A DNA stretch of 64,000 nt from Rhodamnia argentea. Its lineage: Eukaryota; Streptophyta; Magnoliopsida; Myrtales; Myrtaceae. Of this stretch, positions 1 through 12,000 are shown piece after piece; the stretch's first letter is position 1, and each line of letters starts with the position of its first letter. The position numbers and the translations under genes are program-made. Under the pieces are notes generated by a model. That model did not search any database. It was given only the letters and a program-made list of their open reading frames with translations, and was not told where the DNA came from. Location of the stretch: assembly GCF_020921035.1 (NCBI RefSeq), contig NC_063156.1, positions 26,894,283 through 26,958,282 of the forward strand. Reading direction: 5' to 3'.

Positions 1-2
1 AT

Positions 3-176
3 TCTTTGGAAGAGGATGGCTGGTCAAATTTTAATGACATGAAAGAAGATGTGGATCATTACGATGCGTCCAAGAGGAAACATTTCTCTCGAACGGGACC
101 ACGATGGAACGAGGAATCAGACAAAACCGACCAATACATAAATTTAAATCAAATGAAAAAGAAAGAAAAAGATTGA
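3..176 (+). CDS. possible 3'-terminal coding fragment cut by the window edge
   Basis: An open frame runs in from the left edge and stops at a TGA at 174-176. It would encode about 57 very hydrophilic residues rich in Asp, Glu, Lys and Trp (for example SLEEDGWSNFNDMKEDVDHY). The composition looks protein-like, but I recognise no family. It ends only 97 bp before the start codon of the next gene on the same strand, which leaves little room for a plant terminator plus promoter. It may therefore be a relic, or chance reading of promoter sequence. The upstream part lies outside the window. Confidence 0.2.
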   Translation, partial: SLEEDGWSNFNDMKEDVDHYDASKRKHFSRTGPRWNEESDKTDQYINLNQMKKKEKD

Positions 177-272
177 AATTTCTGAGAGCCCAATGTTAAG
201 CTTTGACTGAGCACAGCTACTTCCATCGTTAACAAATTCGAGACTCCGCGAAAACAGTGAAGGCTGCCGAGA

Positions 273-686
273 ATGGCGATTCCTCGGCTGAAACTGACCG
301 CCGCCATCGTCGCCGCGTCGTCGTTGCTGCTCCTTCTCGGCGTCGCCCGGGGCGCGCCGGACACGACGGTGAGGCAGGTGCTGTGCAACAGCGAGGGCTA
401 CACAGCCGGCGACCCCTTCGCCGCGAACGTGGCGTACGTCGTGGCGGACCTGGAGGCGGCGACGCCGGGCCGGGAGGGGTACGACTACGCCAACATCTCG
501 CCCTACCCGAACGCGTTCGCGTACGGCCACGCCACGTGCGGACGGAACCTGACGGGCGCCGACTGCGGGACGTGCTTGGGAGCGGCGAAGAGGGCGATGC
601 TGGGGACTTGCGCGAGCCGGATCGGGGCTCGGGCGGTGCTGGTAGACTGCGGGATGAGGTACGAGCAGTACCCTTTCAGCGATTGA
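273..686 (+). CDS. secreted ginkbilobin-2-type (DUF26, Gnk2-homologous) protein
   Basis: Intronless 137-aa protein. Residues 1-27 form a signal peptide with a basic start and an Ala/Leu core (SSLLLLLGVARG). The rest is a single Gnk2-homologous (stress-antifungal, DUF26) domain. All six cysteines of that fold are present (C38, C89, C98, C101, C113, C126), including the hallmark C-X8-C-X2-C at 89-101. The residues that bind mannose in Gnk2 appear conserved: Asn after the first Cys (N39), Arg in IGAR (R120) and Glu in YEQ (E131). There is no kinase domain or second DUF26 copy, so it resembles single-domain apoplastic antifungal lectins rather than CRK receptors. Coding GC is far higher than the flanks. 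The start is the first ATG giving a clean signal peptide. Antifungal activity is inferred from the family. Confidence 0.88.
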   Translation: MAIPRLKLTAAIVAASSLLLLLGVARGAPDTTVRQVLCNSEGYTAGDPFAANVAYVVADLEAATPGREGYDYANISPYPNAFAYGHATCGRNLTGADCGTCLGAAKRAMLGTCASRIGARAVLVDCGMRYEQYPFSD

Positions 687-726
687 ACTGGAAGCTTAGT
701 ACTCACAACTGTTGTAGTCAACCAAT

Positions 727-732
727 AATAAA
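727..732 (+). terminator. polyadenylation signal AATAAA
   Basis: A canonical AATAAA lies 40 bp after the stop of the ginkbilobin-like gene, in an AT-rich stretch. The position suits a near-upstream element for 3' end formation. Confidence 0.45.
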
Positions 733-1659
733 ATCATGGATGAAGTGGGTGTTTGCCACGTGTATTTGCAGCTTTGTGTTCTTTTCCCCAGCTTCCCTTT
801 GAGATCTGTATTACTAAAGCATGGGCATTTTTCATGAGAACTCAATTCGAAACTCGAAGCGAGTTGAAGTAAATTTTAGTTTTGATTGCATTGCCAAGTG
901 TTAAAAACTGCTTTTAGCAATCCGTGATGATGATTTCACCGGACGAAGCAAAATTCAATATCCTGACCCGAATTGATAAAACTTTAAACGATAGCTTTCC
1001 ATGGTTGTAGGTGTCGCTTTTAGTTCTTTTTAAGCGCTTGTCCATACATAAATAACCGGTGTTCAGCTTTCGATATCGAGGTCAAGTGGGTATCCTGCTT
1101 TGACTAGGCTTTTGCTGAGTTTTGCACCCCTCAATTAAGCCCCACGTTCCCAATTCGTCTGAAAGCAGCATTTCACCCGCAAACAAAAGCAATGCAATAA
1201 CCCTGTGCAAATAAATAAGCCAGTTGGTCATTCAAAGTAGATATGAGTGATCTAATTCAAACTGGTGAATCTCTATAAGTTTGGACAACAAAGTAGCCAT
1301 CGGAACCAGCCAACAAAGGGCAAAATATTAAGTGCTCCGATATGGCAGGTTGGGCAGAAGGCGCAAAACCATCATGGAGAGCCCTAGCAACTGAAGCAAA
1401 ACAGAGAAACTCACAAGAACAAGTCACAACACGTTTCCGTATTCTCAGGCGAACACAAAGTAACTCTACACCATCTCTGCCTCAACACCAAAAGATTCAA
1501 CCATCTCTTCGGCTCAACAAGCTCCGTTAATTCATTTCTCTCCAAACTACAACTTACTTACATTATTGACTTTGAAAATTACCATCAGCAGCTGCGTGCT
1601 TCAGCAAAGATTGTCAACACAGGGAATGCAGGGAACAAAAAAGCCGGTGATGTAACCTC
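733..1659. other. intergenic region between convergent genes
   Basis: AT-rich sequence between the 3' end of the ginkbilobin-like gene (+) and the 3' end of the XPD gene (-). The right part must hold the XPD 3' UTR. I see no further gene, RNA gene or clear repeat. Confidence 0.5.
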
Positions 1660-4600
1660 TCAGTACAACATTTCGTTCAAGCTGCCATCACCCATCTTCT
1701 CTACGTCTTCCTGCGACAGAAGGGTTTTCTTACTACCACTCCCAGCTTTATCATATGGTTGTGCCATTTTCCGAAGGAACTGCAATAACACATGAAGAAG
1801 ATACACTCAATCCGACGGCTCTGTCGAGTAGGATTAGGCATACTACACATTAAAACTTCTTTCCACCCATCTTTTACAGATTTCAATCCATTTAAAATCC
1901 TTTCATTATGGATCCTCCAAGTTCATGGTTGCAGGCAACAAGATAAATTAATGATCTATATCTGACACAACCAACAGCTTCCCCAGGGAATAAGCAAGAT
2001 GCTGTTATTGTAGGTTAATTTCTTTTGACCAAGGAGAGTAAGATGGCGTGCATGATTCATCCATTAGAGTAGCCAATCCATGCTAACTTTAATCTCTCGT
2101 TGCTCTTTTCATTTATTATATTATTGGGATTGGAGGGGGGGGGGAAATAAACATGATAAGTGCATATATGAGACATGAGAAAGTAGTGCTGGCAATAATG
2201 AAGTTGTACCTCCCTTGCTATATACACAGCCATGTCAGTGCTCAAATTGAGATGTGCATCTCGTAGATGGGACAAAATCCACCCAGGCAATTTAGAACGC
2301 TTGTCATGACGGCTATACCTGTGTGATTCAAATAAATGTCATCAAATGGGTGCATCACAGAGCTAGTTGCATCACGCTCAAATGTCCTTGCATTTCCGCT
2401 ATCGCAACTAAGATCAAAGTAAAGCCAAAAAACAGAAGAGAGCTTTGCAAGAATTGACGGGTTGCTATTTCCAGGCTGGAGAAAGATATTAAAATTATTA
2501 ACTCCCAGGCTACTCAAATCAAAATGCAAAGAACAGCAGAAGCAAATGATGAGTGCAATACAATCTCCACTAGCTATAGGCTATGGGTTACTCTAAACTC
2601 TGAAGACTCAATTACACAGAGACAACCTAAAGCCTTGCTCCAGCTTCATAGAAGACTAAAACTACATAGCGCAAGGAAGTATAAGATTACAAAACCTTTT
2701 GTCAGCAAAAATCATCATGCCATAGTCAGCCTTTGAGCGGATCACTCGGCCCACACATTGAGCAGCTTGCCTCTGTTTCAACCAATCACCAGTAATTTTT
2801 TTTTGGTCAGATAATCATCAGTAATTAACACGGAGGTTCTGTTGCCAAAGAAGGATTCAATGCATAAAAATATAAAGAGATATACCAAAGCATCGAAAGT
2901 TAAAAAATCTCCTTCCTTTATCTGAAATGTATCACGAAGGTATTCCAGCCGTGCTAGCAAGATTCTGCAATACCATGAAGAGTTCGTGATACAATTCATC
3001 AACTAGACCATGGATGTTAAAGGCATTTTGTCACAATGAAAAAGAATCAGATTGAAACTCACTTGCTCAGTGTGTATTGGAAGGGAATACCAAACATGAT
3101 CACTAATCTACCATAATGTCGGTCAAAATCAATTCCTTCAGCTACCTTTCCCCTGCAATATAGAGAAAAACTGTCGTTAGGAAAAGGATAATCTACTTGA
3201 GCAACACTTTACCATCAACCCCCTTCTGGACCAGTGAAGAGGCAGGCAAAACCAACAGATGAAAGAGGGAACTTCAAGTTAATGCCAAGCAAACAGATAA
3301 CGTGGTCGTCTAATATTTTTCCAGTGATATTGTCAAATTTGATGTTCTTGTCTTCTGCTGAGGCTAATACCTGGCAACAGAGAAAAAGACAGCACCTCTC
3401 CCGCAATCACAAGCCCTGCGATAGTTGTCCAGAGCCAATGTAGTTTCCACCACGTCCTGTGTCTCAATAAAGACAAGCTTATGTTGCATTATTTCCTGCC
3501 ACCATCAGAACAGAGGATTATACATTCTACCTGATTTAGCACAGTACAACAAGTAAGAATGGGATACGAAATAACAATGGGAGAAACAGGAGCAATTAAA
3601 AAGAGATTAACCAATATACTCACCTTCAAAATCCCACTTTCATTCCAACTATTAACAATTTCATCCATGTATGAGTAACTAACAAAAAAGCACACAATCC
3701 CATCGGGAACAACAGAGACCATCTCCAGTAAAAGCCTCCCGTAGTTTCTCACAACACCAAGATCACTTCTCATGTCAAATTTTGTACTGACCGGTAGCTG
3801 ATCACTGAAAGATAAACAAACAATATTAAACATGCTGCATATAAAAAGACTTGAATATATATTGCCTTTCTAAAAGCCCTACACTGAATCACAAGGATGG
3901 GAAGAGCACAATGTACATTCAACATTTATGCTGAATTACATGAACACCAGAATTAGGGCATATCTACCTCCCACGAGTAAGAACCATTGGGCATATGCAG
4001 TCTCTTGTCAAGGACATTGTGAAACTCCGACTAACAACTGGATTAAAGTTCAGAAGACGAGGATATAGATCAATAGGACTGAGAGTTCCAGATGTGATAA
4101 CTACTGTCTGGAAACGATCAAATACAGGCTTTATCGCGAGAGAAGCATCATGGCAACTAAGCTGCAATTTCACAGAGAATAAATGTTCAATGTGGTAAAC
4201 ATATGCAGAAAAAAAAGAGAGTGAAAATGATAAAGTGCTCGCATAAACACAATAACATCCTGCACAACGTGTCAAATACAACAAAAAATGCAGCAGCCCA
4301 GAAGGTTGAGACCACCAAGAACAAAGGCATTTTAGCAGGTCATGCATTAGTAAAAATGAAAAATCGAAGACAAATGGTCATTCCAGATTGTTCCTCCAAG
4401 ATGCCTCATGCAATTGGCTTAACTTCAAACAATTGAAAGGGCTTTCGAGCAACCCATTTCATGTGTCATGTAAAGGTAGACAAGTACCATCTTCAAGATA
4501 ATAGCAGTTGGCCAAGAATTGCGCTCCCATGAAAGAAGGGGAAAGCAGAAAACTAGAAAGTACAGAACCAACCTGCAGCACAGGATCCTGGACATCTGGC

Positions 4601-5581
4601 ATTCTCTCGTCAAAAGGCTCGATTATAATAGAAAAGCCACGGGCATATGTCCCCACAAGTGTTGCAAAATCACATATTGTTTGTATGTGCAAAAACTCAT
4701 CTGTATCAGTTATTTCTAGAGTCAGCATGAGAGAATGGAGGCGATCATAACAAAACTTTAATGTTTTCTGGTCGATTCCGGCTTGATTAGTAACAGAGGC
4801 AACAAAAGCAACAGGGCTTTCCTTCTCTACATTCTCAGTTTCTAGGCGGCCTTTCAGATATTGGACAAATCTACGTAAGACGCGTAGGAAAAAATCTGCT
4901 CGACGAATGTTCCCTGGCACTGCTTCCTTTAAAATATCATCAGGCAAGGCAGGATTTGCAAGCCAGGTATCATTAACTGCGAAAAAGGGTGGAAAAGCAT
5001 AAACAACAAGAACATTGCTGAATAATGATGTTGTGATTGCACTCTATAGATAAGCATCCTCATGTACCTCGCAAGTCTCCTCTCTGGGCCAAACCCTCAA
5101 CCAGCCTCTGATATTCTGCTCTCAACCTACCTTCATCAGTGGCCTTGAACCTTTCTACCATATCAAACAGTTCAAGAGAAACCAAAGTTAATTGAATCAT
5201 CAAGTTAAAAATTCCAGTGAAGGACACAAATTGTCATATAGGTAAAACAACATTGATCCCCATGTACAAGTGCAGTAACCCCCTCAAGATAAGTATGTTG
5301 AGCAAAAGTCAATTATCACCACATATTCATTATCACTATTCAAGATCGTGACATAAATCAGAAAATGCTCAAAGAGAATTTTTGTAGTAGTCCAGGTGGA
5401 TGGGGCTAATAATAAAGTTTTGCAACGATTTGGTGAAACATTGAAATTTGTGACTACCAATGCATCAAATTATTAGCAGGTGACCACAAGATTCTTCAGA
5501 AAGATGATAAATCTGACAATCAAAATGCACATCATTTTTCCTTTAAAATAAGAGCACAGAAACTGGTTGTTCTTGATGTAC

Positions 5582-5622
<41 letters not shown>

Positions 5623-7235
5623 AGATGGATGACTTCAGTTTTAAAAGCTGATTGTAATTATTAACATTCCACTGAAGAAAATACCTTCTACTACGGCTGA
5701 CATACTAGAAGTTGTGCGTACCTCTCAATCTCCTGCTCCATTCGATGAAGATTCCTTGTAGCCCCTTCAAGTGTTTGTCGCCTCACACTAACACTAAGAG
5801 CTTCAATACATACATTATCAATATTATGTGCCTCATCAAACACCACAACACATTCTCTCTGCATTTCCTTTGATATTATGCCAGCCACCTTTGGGTCAAG
5901 CAAGTACTGATAACTATACACGATAACATTTGCAAATTGCACCATATGGCGGGCCAAGAAGTATGGACACCAGCCTTTCTGTTTGCCAAAGGCCCTTAGA
6001 TCCTGCCACAAGAGCAGTATGCCGCTTAGCTTCAACTCAATGTCGCAATATATAAAGTAAGAGTTAGGAGAGATTATTAAATAGCAGACAGGCCATCCAG
6101 AAAGGCACTTGCAAGAAGTACAAAATATATCTCCATAGGACTATAGGGGAAAAAAGGTTTCTTTTCGTTGCCAAGTTCAATATACGCACATAATGCAAAA
6201 ATCAAATGAAACCTGTTAACAAAGTCTTACAAAGCATTTGTCAGACAAAGACAAAAAGAGTAACAAATTACAAAACGCAAAACATTGATTACAAACAAGC
6301 ATTCCCAATATTCTGTTCATGAAACAAGAAACAACTAATTAATCGGTTACCGTTCTGGATAATTGGCTATGACATAATTCACGAACCATCTAAAGACAAA
6401 GGCCTAATACTAAAATCGTACCTTGAACTATTTTAAACACGTCAAAATGCAAATTTGATTCCTTAAAATCAAAAGAGGTATCTGCATGCAGTCAGTTCAA
6501 AGTCTATTGCTCTCCTCATTCCTTAGCCACAAAAGATTACTCGATATCGACACAATCTCTCGTGCCAACTGATAGACAAACATCCTAAAGCACTAGGGAA
6601 ACACCAAGAGAATCACAACCAACAATCATCCAGAACCCAGATCACAAAATGCCACTCTCAACACAAATGACAGAAACCAACCAACCGATCAAGGATCAGA
6701 CCTGCAGTGTATAAACTCCGGGTGGCAACACCGCCCCAGACCCGGCCCTTTCGTACTCCTCGAAGAACTCGCAGGTCGGCACGCTGGGGTTCCTCTCGGC
6801 CAAAGCCCTAACCCAGCTCGCGGTGAGCTTCCTGCAGCCGGCGTCCACCGAGTCGCGATTCTCCGCCGACAGGACCCTCGGATTCACGCACAGGTTCTTC
6901 CGCGACGATAGCCCGACGGCAAGAATCCTGGCGGCGGGGCCAAGGTGCTTTACCTGGTAGTCGTGCAGCTTCTTCAGCTCAGCGAGGGTCTTCTCCATCT
7001 CGTGGACGGTGCGGGTGCAGTAGATGAGCTTGAGAGGGGACTGGGGCTTGGAGAGGACGTAGCTGGTGATGAGTGAGAGGAGGGCAATGGTCTTGCCGGT
7101 GCCGGTGGGCATCTCGAGGAGGCAGTGGCCGCGGGCGTCGAGGGCGCGCTTGAGCTCCACCATGTACGAGTACTGCTCCGGGTAGATGTTGTCGTAGGGG
7201 AAGTAGACAGTGACGTCCTCTATTTCGAACTTCAT
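1660..7235 (-). CDS. XPD: DNA repair/TFIIH helicase XPD (RAD3/ERCC2; UVH6 type)
   Basis: ATP-dependent 5'-3' DNA helicase of TFIIH, acting in nucleotide excision repair and transcription initiation in the nucleus. Twelve exons, in transcript order: 7235-6702, 6002-5722, 5150-5068, 4976-4573, 4161-3968, 3804-3624, 3495-3371, 3152-3063, 2964-2886, 2772-2696, 2318-2210, 1779-1660. All junctions are GT-AG and the phases join to 2277 nt, or 758 aa, the family length. Walker A is MPTGTGKT at 42-49. The four Fe-S cysteines are C116, C134, C155 and C190, and the DEAH box is 234-237; these positions equal those of human XPD. Downstream come the [14 protein letters not shown] motif, the [20 protein letters not shown] block and motif [12 protein letters not shown]. 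One oddity is Leu in ILLARLEYL, where relatives usually have Arg or Lys. A GA microsatellite sits in intron 2. Function is from the family; the gene model is read directly. Confidence 0.97.
5585..5620. repeat. (GA)18 microsatellite in XPD intron 2
   Basis: An uninterrupted GA dinucleotide run of 36 bp within the second intron of the XPD gene. Likely length-polymorphic. Confidence 0.95.
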
Positions 7236-9009
7236 TTCTTCCCTTCCGTCTGATTCGATTATTCTTGAGGTCTTAAGGGATTTGATGTTATGAAACCGGG
7301 ATGTGGAGGGATTCGCCGGAGGGAGCGTCGCCGCCGGCGAGGCGAACGTGACGAGAGGGTTTAAGAGAGAGAGAGAGGGGACGGAGAGAGTGAGTGAACG
7401 GAAAGGTGTCGTCTTTTATGATTCTCCAATGCGCTGCCCTCAGGCCGAAAAAGCCCGTTCTGAGGACCCGACCCGGGCATTGTTCATGCCTCGACCCGAT
7501 CAACCCTTGAAATCATTAATAAGGATTTTATTATGGAAAAAATAACAGTCCTAAAAAATCTTGGCCAAATATGCAATAAGTCTTATTTTTGAAAAGGTGC
7601 AATTAAGTACTAAACTATTTAAAATTGATCCAATTAAAATCCTTTCAATGTTCGCAAATTGTTAAAATTGACGTGAAACTAATGAGTCATATCTTTATAA
7701 ACGCATATATTGGCGAATTAAAAAGTAAGAAAACACCTAAGACAAAAGAAATTATAATTAACACACTAGAACAGAAATATAACAACGATAATTAGGATCT
7801 TTTCACATATAATGCAGATTAATATTTTAAAATTAAAGGAAGAGAATATTGTGTGGACATGTTAAGTAAAAAAGTAGTGCCAAGACAAATGAAATCGATC
7901 ATATTGAGAAGGAAAATAGTAAAATATAAGAAGGTGAAGTCGGTAATTGAAACTCACATGCATTCTTTTTGCTACTCTATAGCCTCTCTGTACTACACGC
8001 TGGAGAACTCTACTTTCATACATTGTAATAGATTCTGCATTTTGCCTCAAGATCACAAACTGACCTCTCATTCCATCAATAGATTCATGTTGATATACAA
8101 ATATAGGTATGATGCCTTCCTCGCCAACCATTTTGTTATGGAAAATTGCAAACATCCTATAATTTGGAAATGAGATATAACCAAAAGAGAGCTCAGAGCT
8201 TAAATTCAGGGACGCACGAGTCTATGTACCAACGAATTGAGGGTGTGTATTAAGGTAATCACATATGTGAGTCGAATGAGAGGAGTTTAGCTAATGAACC
8301 ATGATAAGAGCACAAACTTTACAAATTAGATTGCCAAACCGCTGGATAATAACACAAACGAATGCTGATCGAAAGTTAATATGCAACTTTCAGTCGCAGG
8401 AAAGCGACATGTAAGTATCCGAGGCGGGAAAACACCGAGTAACAAGTCCGGTAATATACACCTTTAAGCAAATCAGAGTACTGCCCAGGTCCTGAAGGCC
8501 TCTCACTTATGCACGACTCGATGATAATCATTGACAAGATTCTGGATGCTCGACCTTACACAAGACGGGCAGCGACCTCTAACTACGTGGTTACCACAGA
8601 GTGGGGAATAACCCAGATTGACAAGCTTGTGGTCATCAAACCAGGTTGAAGACAATGCCTTTTCTCATAACATTACAAGGCTTAGTCCAGTTTTCAATCT
8701 TCGGTCCTTGCAAGCCAGTGCAGTGGGCACCGGTACTGCCACTTCGGTCGTTGCAGGAGCCTTCTCCTTTGCATTGGCAAGCGGAAGACACAGGGGAACA
8801 TAGGATGATTAGAGCAGAGTAGTAGGTTCTTCCATGTTCATGAGAAAACTTGCGATGTTCCCTCTGCGCGATGTTTCCTCTGTGCCGCATTAAGAGATTT
8901 AATGATCACAAGGCATTGAGGGATACATTTCACCAGAGATCGGGATGTTAAATTAACAGATAAATGCAGTCACTAACTTGAAACAGAGACTTGCTCTCCT
9001 CTGGTTATG
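7236..9009. other. XPD upstream region and SECY2 downstream region
   Basis: The part next to XPD (7236-7500) is GC-richer, with a GA-rich tract at about 7363-7390, and should carry the XPD leader and promoter. From 7540 to 7850 the sequence is strongly AT-rich and resembles other degenerate interspersed repeats in the window. The right part is the SECY2 3' flank. I find no convincing gene here. Confidence 0.5.
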
Positions 9010-12000
9010 TCATACACCATATCGTTTAAGAGCTTTGCTTAAACTGGGCATTACGTTGTATGCCTGGTAGGATCTTCTTAATTCAATGATCGAACCCACC
9101 TATACCAATTAAGTTCACATCATCAGGTATCAAATAACAATGAAACACAACAGACGTACTAGCCACTAGCTAAGTGAAATTGCAAATCCACTAGCTTCAT
9201 AATGCAATAAGTCATTTACCAACAGACTTTGGGTGCAGAAGATATTGCAGCGCAATCTCATCAAGTTGTGACAGGACAAGTCTTATGTTCATTGTATTGC
9301 TTGAAGCACCAAGTTATGCATGCAACAACTAGATGAGTGGAACAAAATTAACGGGTTCCATTCATTAAAGTGAAATAATTAGCTGGCCCTTTCTAGTGAA
9401 GCTAAGCAAGTCTGCTAATGCATAGGAGGACTAAAATTGAAGAGAAGCATTGGTTGGACATGACAATAATAAAACGAAAAAGTAGGAATGCCACATACTA
9501 ACAAGCTATAGTTACTACGGCCAGGCCTCAAGAAAGTTTTCTACTTACAATGATTAACACAGATGTCAACCCGATTGCAAATCCCTCATTAATTCGGCGT
9601 AAGTAGTGATCCAAAATGCTGGATGTAGTTGCTAGAATCGATAACAATAGACCACCTGCAAAATTTGCCACCAGAATCAACTCAAAGGTCAAAACAAACA
9701 GTAGTACAGAGAAATGATTTCTGTAGTTAGCAGTAACATGCACAGGAGACCAAGTTCAGATTAAAGAAATTAAGACAAAAAATTAGATCATACCCCAAAA
9801 ACGAGACGACGCTTGGATCTTGGTAAGGTATTCAATGGTGGCCTTCCCAGGCTTAATATTTGGTATTCGGGCACCCATCTTATTTAAGTAATCAGCGATT
9901 TCCTTTGGCAAGTTGGCCTGCAGAAGTTATTTTGTTAACATTGCTAATCCACAATAAAGAAAACAATCATATACTTACGTAATAACTTAGAGTGACGGTT
10001 TAGAAAAATCATAGCGCACTATTACGCGGTGAGGATTGTAAGGCTGCACATGGTAACTATTCTGTTCCGGAAAACTGATTCTAATTAAAATGACTTTTTC
10101 TGATTCTGTTCCTGGATGAGTTTTAGAGAATTAGAACGCGTTTGATAACTTTCCATGAATTTTCCATTTCTCTGGAGTAATTAATGAAGAAAATATTGCA
10201 GAATTTAAAGTGGCTCTAGTCTACAGTCAAATGAATGAACCCCTAGTTGGCCCAATACACGCAAAAGGATACCTAGACAATTTACAAACAATATCATAAA
10301 GCATAAGTTCTTTGTCTTCCTTTTTTAGACTGCACAGTGTATCCAGGGTACGAAACAGACTCATCCTCGCAAGTCAAAACTTTTACAGTGTAATCAACTT
10401 TATGCACATACACAAAATACAACAAGTAGCTATGAGGTTTATCCCTCCAATCAAAATGATATCTTTTTTCCAATAAACCAACGTCTTTTTACTCACTATG
10501 TAACAAATTTGACTTATTTCTAGAGCACAAATTAGTTGATCCAGGATGAGATTTGACTTGTTCAGATGAATACTCATCTGTCATTTAAGCATACCATATA
10601 TCAAAATGTCGATAATTATTCCATACCAAGTAGCTAGCAAGTATCTTGACAAAGTTAATTCCTTCTTTTTCCAAATGGGATGGAAAGGACACAAGACAGA
10701 TCCTCTAATCATACAATATGAAGTACTGCATATTGTCTTACTCATGACTGGAACAGAAGAATAGTGAGAACTGAAAGGTTAAAACGAGAGGACAAGGAAG
10801 CAGAAACTCAAAATATTTGACTAAAGCACAAAAGTGCATGATACTTACAATGTCAAATATGTTGAACAAGAAAACGAAAAAAGCATATATCGAATAGTAA
10901 ACCCACGGCTCAGCACCAATTGAATTTTCAGGGTTCAAAATCTGCTTGATGCGCTCCCAGAAAGGTGAACCCAGGATACTGTAAATCAGGCTCCATGTAA
11001 GAAACATTTCCATGAATTGTATAAAAAAAGTCATCTGCCCCTTAGTCAAATGTATTCAATTCCTCAGTGTAGTTAGGAAAAGTAAATACATAAACAAAGT
11101 CCAACCGCCCCAAGAACATTTGGCAAAGAGAAAAACTGATGAACAAATGCATGCAACAAAATCTCTTCCACCGCCATCACCCCAAAAAATAGAAGACCAA
11201 ACATCAACAGAAATCCCAATCTTTCCCTTTCAGTCTTGACTATTCAATAGTTCAATGTCAAAGAGTGATTGCCCATAAGTAAGGAATATCGAATCCCTAA
11301 CTACCCCATTGCTGAAACAAACATACTGCACCTTCACGATAAATCCAATGGTAACCGGTCAAATAAATGAAAATGATGCGCACATGTGAGGGTTAACACA
11401 TACACACACACATATTATATATTGGCACTCATATCATAACAACAGTCATAAAGAGATTTCTCTAAACCACTCCCAAAATATTATAAAGTATTGAAAGAAA
11501 CAACACAAAGAATCAAAGCAAGGAGTTGAAATAACTGCAAGAAAAGTGTGAGGGTGTATTTATGTATGTATCAATGTACGTATATTTGAGTTGTGTGTTC
11601 TCGTTGGAAGAGAGAGAGGTAAGGTGGGGTGGGGGGAGACTCCTATCCTCCTATTTTTGGTCAGAGGCATGTTAAACTGCAAAGTAGAGCCATAATCAGA
11701 ACCAGGCAATCACATAAATGAGAACTTGTAATCAGTTAATAACCTCGCAAGAATGCTGGGAAATGCCAAGAGATATGAAGTGGTCAGAACAGGCTGCATT
11801 CCGGATGGATTGATGTTGAAGGGGATATAGGGCTCCACTTCTGTGATCGGGGAATCACCTCTGCTCAAAACAGGAACACAAAAAGAGCAAACCATCTGAA
11901 TCTTGTGACAAGTTAAATTAAAAAAAAAAAAAAAAAAGCAACGACAAAGAGAAAGAGAAAAACTAAGAATACCTACATGAAAGGTCACCTGGACCCAAAT

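Noticed and set aside
257-802. Plus-strand 181-codon Arg-rich frame overlapping the ginkbilobin-like gene
   Set aside because: Alternative frame of a GC-rich coding sequence; the overlapping frame has a signal peptide and all six family cysteines.
7862-8155. Minus-strand 97-codon frame downstream of SECY2
   Set aside because: Somewhat protein-like (FVILRQNAESITMYESRVLQ), but I know no family and see no partner exons. SECY2 already ends with its own complete last exon at 9010.
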